Positions 56,894-64,000 of a DNA stretch of 64,000 nt are shown piece after piece. The DNA comes from Eriocheir sinensis (lineage: Eukaryota; Arthropoda; Malacostraca; Decapoda; Varunidae). Position 1 is the stretch's first letter. Every line of letters starts with the position of its first letter. The stretch spans positions 6,414,250 to 6,478,249 of the forward strand of contig NC_066531.1 in the NCBI RefSeq assembly GCF_024679095.1. The letters run 5' to 3'. Made by a program: the position numbers and the translations under genes. The notes under the pieces were generated by a model that was not told the origin of the DNA, searched no databases, and saw nothing but the letters and a program-made list of their open reading frames with translations.

Positions 56894-57145
56894 AGGAGGA
56901 GGAGGAGAAAAAGGACGAGGAAAAAGAGGAGGACGAGGAAGAGAAGGACGAGGAAAAAGAAGGACGAGGAAAAAGAAGGACGAGGAAAAAGAGGAGAACG
57001 AGGAAGAGAAGGACGAGGAAGAAGAAGGACGAGGAAAAAGAGGAGGACGAGGAAGAGAAGGACGAGGAAAAAGAGGAGGACGAGGAGGAGAAGGACGAGG
57101 AAGAAGAAAAAGAGGAGAAGGAGGAGGAGCAAGAAGAAGTAGAAT
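56894..57145. repeat. GGACGAGGAAAAAGA minisatellite
   Basis: Units of 15-18 bp built from GGACGAGG plus AAAAAGAA/AAGAGAA, about 14 copies, plus-strand pure purine except one C per unit. Both strands have long open frames only because the unit lacks stops. Confidence 0.93.
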
Positions 57146-57569
57146 AGGGATAATACTGTCAAAAAAATATATACCAAATGAATATAAATAAACAAATAAA
57201 TACATTAGAATCAAACTAAACAATAAACCGCACAAACTATAAAGAAAGTAGAAAACAAAGCATGTAGATACGGAAAAAATACAGTAACACAAGTGGAACA
57301 AGTGGTTTTTGAGGCTTAAAAATTCGAGAAGGGGCTGCTGGGGGATTGCCACGGGGTAAAAGTTTAAAGAGAAGAGAGCCTTGAGGAGAGAAAGAAACGG
57401 GGGAAAGAGAGAAAAACTGAGGAATGGTCAAATCTGAAAAAGGTAGAGCTGAGGAGGGGAAAAAAAGAGGAGACTACCCCACACAAAAATTTGAAGTAGA
57501 CAGTTCGGGGAAAGGAAAAGCTAAAGAGCCTTAAAAGAGGGATAAAAAGAAGCACACAAATAAAATAAA
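57146..57569. other. A/G-rich spacer
   Basis: 57160-57240 is (AAAT)-rich. No gene. Probably older relatives of the array to the right (GAGGAGAGAAAG pieces). Confidence 0.5.
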
Positions 57570-58880
57570 AGTTGGGAGGTAGTTGAATGAGCAGAAAAGC
57601 TGAAAAAAGTAGAGAAATGGAGGAAAGACATAGCTAAAAAGGAGAAAAAGCACAGACAGAATAAAAATTGAGAGGTACTTCAGTGAGCATAAAAAATTGA
57701 GCTCAAGAGGAGAAAAATAAAAGCAGATTACGAAACCGAACTAGCTGAAAAAGTAGACAAATGGAGGAAAGGCAAAGCTAAAAAGGAAAGACACAAAAAA
57801 ATTAAAGTTGAGAGGTAGTTCAATGAGCATAAAAAAAAGCTAGAGGAGAAAAATAAAAGCAGATTACGAAACCAAGCAGGCTGAAAATACAGACAAATGA
57901 AGTAAGGGAGGAGAAAAAAGGGAGGATACATATATAGAAAAAAAGTTGAGTGTGGTTATAAGCAACAAAAGAAAGTAGTGCTGCTGATAAAAGATACAGA
58001 TTACGAAACGAGGCAAGTTGAAAAAGTGGGCAAATAAGGAAAAGAGAAAGCTGGAGAGGAGAAAAAGGAAACAAAAATAGAATATAAATTAAGAGGTAAT
58101 TCAATGATCACAAAAAAAAGTAAAGCTGAAGATTGAAAAAAGAAACAGATTACGAAACGAGGCAAGTTGAAAAAGTGGACAAATAAGGAAAAGAGAAAGC
58201 TGGAGAGGAGAAAAAGGAAACGCACAAATAGGATAAAAATTGAGAGGTAGTTTAATGACCACAAAAAAAGTAAAGCTGAAGATTGAAAAAAGATACAGAT
58301 TACGAAACGAGGAAAGTTGAAAAAGTGGACAAATAAGGAAAAGGCAAAGCTAGAGAAGGGTAAAATAGGGAGCATACAAATAAAAATAAAAACTGAGAGG
58401 TAGTTCAATGCGCTTTTTTTTAGCAAAGGAGACGGCTCAAGGGCAACGAAAAGAGTGCAGAGAGAAAAAAAAGCCCGCTACTCACCGCTCCCATAATGGA
58501 CAAAAGTATAGAGTGGCATAAAAAGTAGATTTGAAGATTAAAAAAAGAAACATCACGAAACAAGGATAAGTGAAAACATAGACAATTGGGAGAAAAGGCA
58601 AGGCAGAAAGGAATTAAAAGGGACCATACAAAAAAAAGGTTGAGAGTTAGTTCTGATAAAAAAAGAGCTGAGGAGAAAACAGTAGAATACGAAACCAGGC
58701 AAGTTGAAAAAGTGGACAAATACGAAAAAGAAAAAAGTAAGGAGTGGAAAAAAAGAAGCACACACACAATAAAGAAACGTTGAGAACTGGTTACATGAGC
58801 AAGATAAAAAAAAAAAGGAGAGTTCAAGAGAAGGAAAAAAAAACTTGAGATTACGAAACCGAGCAAACAGGGACGGCAGC
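57570..58880. repeat. ~136-150 bp purine-rich tandem array, ~9 units
   Basis: GATTACGAAACSARGCAAGTTG-type blocks fall at 57726, 57862, 57999, 58148, 58298, ~58551, ~58685 and 58848, with TTGAGAGGTAGTTCAATGAGC between them. The interval 58298-58551 is longer because element S is inserted at 58413-58495. Minus-strand Phe/Leu frames of 94-148 codons are by-products. Confidence 0.93.
58413..58495 (-). mobile_element. Element S copy (subfamily B, minus) inside the array
   Basis: Minus strand: ATTATGGGAGCGGTGAGTAG, CGGGC, T run, CTGCACTCTTTTCG, TTGCCCTTGAGCCGTCTCC, TTTGCTAAAAAAAA. It interrupts the TAGTTCAATGAGCATAAAA part of an array unit, so it inserted after the array formed. Confidence 0.9.
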
Positions 58881-59130
58881 AAAAATAAAAATAAAAAGGG
58901 AGGTAAGGCGTACTTGCTCAAACTTTACGAGAGGGAAAAGAAAACGTAGCCTGGAAATAATTAACGGTTGAAGGGATACTCGGCTGTTTTTCTTTCCTTT
59001 TTATGCGTTTAATGAATAGGAAATGTCTAGGTCGTGTTAAGACAAAGGAAAAGTACACAGGTGATTCGTTAATTAAATAGAAGGCAGGCTCACTTAACAG
59101 CCAGGTGGTATTGTCTTGCGTCTACTCTGT
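58881..59130. other. Unique spacer
   Basis: No repeat or gene recognised. Confidence 0.45.
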
Positions 59131-59131
59131 A

Positions 59132-59162
<31 letters not shown>

Positions 59163-59405
59163 ATGTATGTATGCCTAACACTCCATCTATCTATTTATTA
59201 ATCTATCCATCTGTCTATCTGTCTATATATGCATGTCTATCCTTCTATCTATCTACTTACCAATCTATCTAAATGTATCTAACTAATATTCTCTCTATCT
59301 ATCTATTTATCAATATATCTATCTATCTATATATCCATGTCTGTCTCTCTCTATCTCTATATATTTATCGATCTATATATCTACTTACTATATCTCGTGT
59401 ATCTA
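59131..59405. repeat. (GTCT)n and (CTAT)n degenerate tetranucleotides
   Basis: GTCT at 59135-59164, then ATCTATCT variants to about 59400. Confidence 0.92.
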
Positions 59406-59683
59406 ACTATCTTCATATCCCGTTTTTTTTGTTTTTTTTTAACAACATAACGTGGGTAGCTGCGTCATTAATTTTTTCGATAATCATTAATCACTTTTAA
59501 CGTGTTGATGGAAAAAGCTCATTTGATTGCATTCCATATCCCGGTGGCCGAAAACATGTGTCCAGGGAACGCGTCACAACTCATGATTAGGGAATAGCGT
59601 GTCGGAGCCCGTCCTGAGAGCCATGGCGAAGCTGCTATCTGGTGGGCTCTGTTTTGACGGAGTGGATGAAATTGATGAAAGAT
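59406..59683. other. Unique island
   Basis: Non-repetitive DNA with AATCATTAATCAC and a GC-balanced part at 59540-59660. The MITE sits at its right end. No gene recognised. Confidence 0.4.
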
Positions 59684-59976
59684 TTAACCCGGTAGCAGCG
59701 ACGGGCCAAATTTGTGGCTTTACCGTGTAGCAGCGACGGGCCAAATTTGTGGCTTTACCGTGTAGCAGCGACGGGCCAAATTTGTGGCTTTACCGTGTAG
59801 CAGCGACGGGCCAAATTTGTGCTATGATATAAACCCCCCAAAATAGATGATACATAAACTGATCACGAATGCTTAGATATATATTTTGAAATGGTTTGTG
59901 TGAGTGATGATTTTTTCTCATTTCTCTCGTTTAGAGGGACCATTAAGAAACATGATCCATGCTGCTACCGGGTTAA
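59684..59976. mobile_element. piggyBac-like MITE, 285 bp with TTAA target duplication
   Basis: TTAA (59684-59687) and TTAA (59973-59976) flank a 285-bp element whose ends are perfect 12-bp inverted repeats, CCCGGTAGCAGC and GCTGCTACCGGG. TTAA duplication plus a CCC...GGG terminus is the defining signature of the piggyBac superfamily. There is no open frame, so it is non-autonomous. The left terminus is also the first unit of an internal 35-bp repeat, and the right part is AT-rich unique sequence. Confidence 0.88.
59691..59827. repeat. 35-bp minisatellite made of the MITE terminus, 3.9 units
   Basis: GTAGCAGCGACGGGCCAAAT begins at 59692, 59727, 59762 and 59797, exactly 35 bp apart, joined by TTGTGGCTTTACCGT. 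Copies are identical as far as I can see, so the expansion is recent. Confidence 0.97.
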
Positions 59977-60562
59977 AAGAGGCACAAAAGATTCACAACA
60001 ACAGAGTGGACAAGACTGCATCACGCTTCCTCGGATAAAATAAAATAAAAACATATGAGATAAATAATAAAACGCACAATATAAGAAATTACCAATTAAA
60101 CTTAGAACACAACAAATAGCAGAACATATCTTGATGAAATACACAACACACCAAAATATATACAACAAAGAATAATGCAAATAATACAATCAGTGCTGTT
60201 TTGCTGACCACCTATCAACCCGGACTCAAGCTAAACTCTCTTCGGGGGGCAACATAAGACAAGCAAGAATGTCGTCACTATAAAAGCAATTACCTGCGCC
60301 ACTAGCGGGGTAGGTCCGACCAACAGGCCCCATCATGAAACAATTTCGGCGCTTTACTTTGAGCCTATCATAAAAATAACCGTAATAGTCTAATTCATTT
60401 GCCAATATCCCTTCATATGAAATTGAATAAAAAAATACTCATACAAAAATCAAATAGGGAGTTGTATGGTTTTGTCACGCCCACACACCTTTCCCCTTTA
60501 TTCTCAACAGATCCATACCATTCACGCGGGTCACTTACAACGGTACAAAAATAGGAAAACCG

Positions 60563-60570
<8 letters not shown>
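59977..60570. other. Unique AT-rich spacer
   Basis: Includes a GC-richer patch at 60225-60350. No gene or repeat recognised. Confidence 0.5.

Positions 60571-60619
<49 letters not shown>
60571..60619. repeat. (AG)n microsatellite
   Basis: About 49 bp of AG. Confidence 0.97.
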
Positions 60620-60623
<4 letters not shown>

Positions 60624-60676
60624 ATCGCTGACAGCTGGTGATTCATGAGCCCTTGACCCGAGTGAATTGCTAGTCC

Positions 60677-60683
60677 GTGTGTG

Positions 60684-60759
<76 letters not shown>

Positions 60760-60800
60760 TATGTATGTATGTATGTATGTGCGTGTGTGTGTTTGTGCGT
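60677..60800. repeat. (GT)n then (GTAT)n
   Basis: GT with one CGTG break to 60754, then (ATGT)n to 60780 and a further short GT. Confidence 0.96.
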
Positions 60801-61215
60801 GAGGGGGGGGGGAGTAGGGTTGAGAGCTAAAAAGAAAGATTGGCTTAAAATAGTATTATATATTTGTATGTTTGTATCAATCTATCTGCTTTTTATATTA
60901 TTTTTAGTACTGAATTGTTGGCGTCCCTTGTAGTACGTTGAACCGATTAAAACAGAACAAATTACGTTTTAATGAGATTGACCTAAGAATCTGTTATTAC
61001 TCATGACCGGCAACAACTTATTTATAATCGAACGAAGAAAAACTATATATATGGAACAAAAAAAAAAACACTATATTTTTCCGATACTGCTGGTGTGTGT
61101 GGGACGGTGATGAGGTCAGTACGAAAGGAACGGATGAAAATATAGCAAAGAAATGGAAAACGAGTGAAATGTGTCAACAACATATCAACACCAACAATAA
61201 CAACAACAAAAGCAA
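60801..61215. other. AT-rich spacer
   Basis: A G run at 60804-60812 and unique sequence. No gene. Confidence 0.5.
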
Positions 61216-61675
61216 CATCTCTCACCACTTTTCACTCCCTCTTTTCATTCCTTCCCTCCTACCTCTCCGTTTTTCTCTCCCTCCCTACCTTCCTTTCCTC
61301 CACATTTTATTATCTTCCTTACTTTCATCCTTTCTTTGCTTCTGTCTTCCTTATTTCCTTCACTTCCTTTCCTCCTTCCTTCCTTCCTTCCTTCCTTCTT
61401 TCCTTCCTTCCTCGCTTTTTGCTTTCATTCATTCATTCTTTCTATCCTTCCTTCCTTCCCTACTTACTCACTTCTCGCCTTCATTCATTCATTCTTTCTA
61501 TCCTTCCTTCCTTCCTTCCTTTCTTCTTCACTCCCTACCACCCTAACCTCCCTTCCTTCTTTCTTTCCTTTCCTTCCTTTCTTTACTCTCTATCTCCTTA
61601 CCTTCTAACCTACAGGACCTACCCACCCACCTCCCTCCCTCTCTCCTTCCCTCCCTCCCTCCCTCCATAACACGT
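61216..61675. repeat. (CTTC)n pyrimidine block with duplication
   Basis: TTCATTCATTCTTTCTATCC plus CTTCCTTCC occurs at 61424 and 61482, about 58 bp apart, within CTTC tetramers. (CCCT)n ends the block. Confidence 0.92.
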
Positions 61676-62160
61676 TGAGTACTTGTTATGGAAAGGTCCA
61701 CCGCCTCCCATCAACTCCTCCATTTCCTCCCCAGCATTCCTCCATTTCCCCTCCATCACTCTTCCCTCCCCCATCCCTCCCACACTCCTTCCCTTCCTCC
61801 TCCTACCAATCCCATCCGTTCTCCCTCCCTATTAACTTCTTCCTCCCTCCTTCTCTCCTTCCCTCTCTCTCTCTCTCCCTTCTTCTCTCTATCTCTTTCC
61901 CATCACATATTCCACTGCTCCTCCATTTCGTCCATCCCGTCATTTTCTTACATGATCCCTCTCTCGTCAGTTTCCTCCTCCTCCTCCTCCTCCTCCTCTT
62001 CTTTATCTCTATCTTATTACCTCTCATCTTTACTACCATTCAATTACTCTCACCTTCTAATTTTTTTTACTTATGTGTCAATAACTTGTCTTTTTTTCTT
62101 TTTTTGACACCCTACTTTGAGTTTTTACTTACTAAACTATCTTTCTCGTAAGGTTTTAAG
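61676..62160. repeat. Pyrimidine-rich tract with (CTC)n
   Basis: (CTC)n at 61973-61995 and TCCCTCC patches. No coding signal. Confidence 0.75.
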
Positions 62161-62860
62161 TCTTTACCGTGATCTTTTTCTTTCTTTCTTTCTTTCTCGT
62201 TCGTTCGTTTACTTTCTTCTTCTTTTTTTTCATTCTTTTTCTTTGTGTTTTTATTTTTTTTTCGTTCTTTCTTGTTTGCTTGTTTGTTTGCTTGCTTCCT
62301 GTCTTTCTTTGTCTGTCATTGTCTGTTTGTTTGTCCGGCTATTTCTGCTTCTGTCTGTCTGTCTTTCCTTCTTTCTTTCTCTTTTCTCTATTTATTTATT
62401 TATTCTCTCCCTACCTTGTTCTTTAGTGCTTTCTTGCTCTCTTTCTTCCTCTCTCTCCGTCTTTCTGTCTGTCTGTCTTTCCTTCTTTCTTTCTCTTTTC
62501 TCTATTTATTTATTCTCTCCCTACCTTGTTCTTTAGTGCTTTCTTGCTCTCTTTCTTCCTCTCTCTCCGTCTTTCTGTATGTCTGTCTTTCCTTCTTTCT
62601 TTCTCTTTTCTCTATTTATTTATTTATTCTCTCCTTACCTTGTTCTTTAGTGCTTTCTTGCTCTCTTTCTTCCTCTCTCTCCGTCTTTCTGTCTGTCTGT
62701 CTTTCCTTCTTTCTTTCTCTTTTCTCTATTTATTTATTTATTCTTTAGTGCTTTCTTGCTCTCTTTCTTCCTCTCTCTCCGTCTTTCTGTCTGTCTGTCT
62801 GTCTCTCTGTCTGTCTGTCTGTCTGTCTGTCTGCCTCTCATTTCCTTCGCATATACTGAT
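62161..62860. repeat. ~98-114 bp pyrimidine-rich tandem array, ~4 units, with (CTGT)n
   Basis: GTGCTTTCTTGCTCTCTTTC at 62426, 62536, 62650 and 62748 (spacings 110, 114, 98). Each unit also has CGTCTTTCTGTCTGTCTG, CTTTCTTTCTCTTTTCTC and (TATT)n. The number of TCTG and TATT steps varies among units, and the last unit has a long (TCTG)n at 62788-62832. Confidence 0.95.
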
Positions 62861-63720
62861 CCCGCCATGACCTTCCGAGGAAATGACTCAAGGCCCAAGA
62901 TCAATGGGTACTAATCTCAAGACCATCACTAAGGAGCTTCCGCGAATAATGGCGCAATGAACGGTTTATGGGGCAGGTGATGGGAGGAAGGGGGATGCTG
63001 AAGGGGGAGTGGGAGTGGAGGAAGATGAAAAAAAGAGGAGCAAGAATAGAGGAGGGGAGATAAGTGATGGGGTGAGGTATTGATGGCATTAGGTATAGGC
63101 GCCACAGCCCATCTCGAAAGTCTTAAAAAATGGGAATGGGGAAAAGTGGAGATAGAATGAGAAGGAGTTGGAAGAAAAAGAAGGAAGGGAGAAAAGCGAA
63201 AGGAGAGTAAATGGGAAGGGGGGAACTGGTTGGTAAGAGTTGGAAGGTAAAGACGGAGAAGGGAAGAGGAAGGATGCAAGGAGATGGGCAAAAAGGAGCG
63301 AAAGAAAAGAGTAAACTGATGAAAAAGGAGAAAAAAGTAAGATGAAAATGGAAAGGATAGGGAACTGAAAGGAGAGACAAGGAGGTGAATATGAAAGGTA
63401 CAAAAAGAGAAGAAAGGCAGGGGATGAAAAAAAAAATGAAAATGCAATGTTGAGAAAGGAAGATAAAAAGACTAGAAAAATTGGAAAAACAAGGCGAGGA
63501 GGAGGTAAAGAAAGAGGGAGGATGAGGTATGGAGAAAGGTACATTAGAGAAGAGAGAAGAGAAAAACGGGAAAGGGAGGGAATGATGATATTTATGTGGA
63601 CGTGAGTAATGAAGGAAGGATGGAATAAACAACAGGAGGAGAGCGAGATAAATGATAAGCGCAAGAGAGGGAAAGTAAAGGTGTTGTGCAATAGACAGGT
63701 GTATGGAAGGTAAACTTAAT
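62861..63720. repeat. Purine-rich low-complexity block
   Basis: GGAGG/GGAAAAG-rich on the plus strand from 62960 to 63680 with no clear period. Overlapping minus-strand frames (up to 200 codons) are Phe/Ser/Leu/Pro-rich by-products. Confidence 0.75.
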
Positions 63721-63795
63721 TAACAGGTAAATGTAAAGGTAATGGTATGTTTTTGTGCTTTGCTAATGGATGGTGTGTGTTGAGTGTACCCTGCT

Positions 63796-63909
<114 letters not shown>

Positions 63910-64000
63910 CAGTACAATTATAACGTCATTAGTCTTCGTTACTGAATGGTACTACATAAAAGCAAACAACAGACACTAAATCAACGCCAAGTGGGATACA

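Noticed and set aside
56883..57191. Charged Arg/Glu/Gly-rich protein
   Set aside because: Translation of the GGACGAGGAAAAAGA minisatellite. The opposite strand is open too.
62245..62748. 167-codon repetitive frame with LSFSLFSLF-like repeats
   Set aside because: Translation of the ~110-bp pyrimidine array. Unit lengths of 98-114 bp are not multiples of three, and frames switch between units.

Overview
This window looks like repeat-dominated intergenic or intronic DNA from a decapod crustacean, probably a crab. That assignment is an inference. It rests on the extreme density of long (GA)n, (CA)n, (GGA)n and (ATT)n microsatellites, the many tandem arrays, and the style of the retroelement remnants. 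I find no intact protein-coding gene, rRNA, functional tRNA, CRISPR array or prokaryotic feature. Nearly every long open frame is low-complexity translation (poly-Leu/Ser/Phe, Gly/Arg/Glu, Thr/His) of simple repeats or of purine/pyrimidine-biased DNA, so I annotate the DNA structure and not those frames.

Layout. 0-13.4 kb: (GA)n and GGAA arrays, a hAT-like transposon remnant (0.84-1.25 kb), a dispersed repeat shared by 3.4 and 5.2 kb, AGT/GT/CT arrays, and a ~146-bp array at 12.0-12.9 kb. 13.49-14.49 kb: a 25-bp minisatellite kept strictly in register, with an 8-unit higher-order repeat. 15.2-16.55 kb: a mosaic of a tRNA-derived SINE head, a reverse-transcriptase (RT) fragment, a dispersed repeat and a 161-bp array built from the SINE body. 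17-26 kb: microsatellites, a tRNA-like A-box fragment, and a ~100-bp purine-rich array (22.7-23.5 kb). 26.2-27.1 kb: an RT pseudogene with an in-frame 99-bp duplication, then a LINE C-terminal remnant and a short interspersed element. 27-45 kb: alternating purine-rich and pyrimidine-rich blocks, a ~160-bp array (34.05-35.1 kb) and a head-to-tail array of the short element (42.4-43.0 kb). 45.8-47.4 kb: a ~150-bp array in which one unit carries a (CA)n expansion. 53.1-53.7 kb: the 3' end of a non-LTR retrotransposon, minus strand. 53.7-58.9 kb: purine-rich DNA with several unrelated arrays (about 150, 104, 133 and 145 bp). 59.68-59.98 kb: a small piggyBac-like MITE whose terminal sequence is repeated four times inside it. 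60-64 kb: microsatellites, a ~110-bp pyrimidine array and purine-rich DNA.

The most interesting elements are: (1) the TTAA-flanked MITE with a TIR-derived minisatellite; (2) a roughly 60-130 bp interspersed element, called element S here, present in about eleven dispersed copies plus a five-copy array. It falls into two apparent subfamilies, sits inside other arrays, is often followed by microsatellites, and may be the 3' end of a LINE; (3) tandem arrays that seem to have grown out of transposon pieces; and (4) a few non-repetitive islands rich in homeodomain- and GATA-type sites that could be regulatory. No genes work together here. The common theme is retroelement tails and tandem duplication producing satellites and microsatellites.
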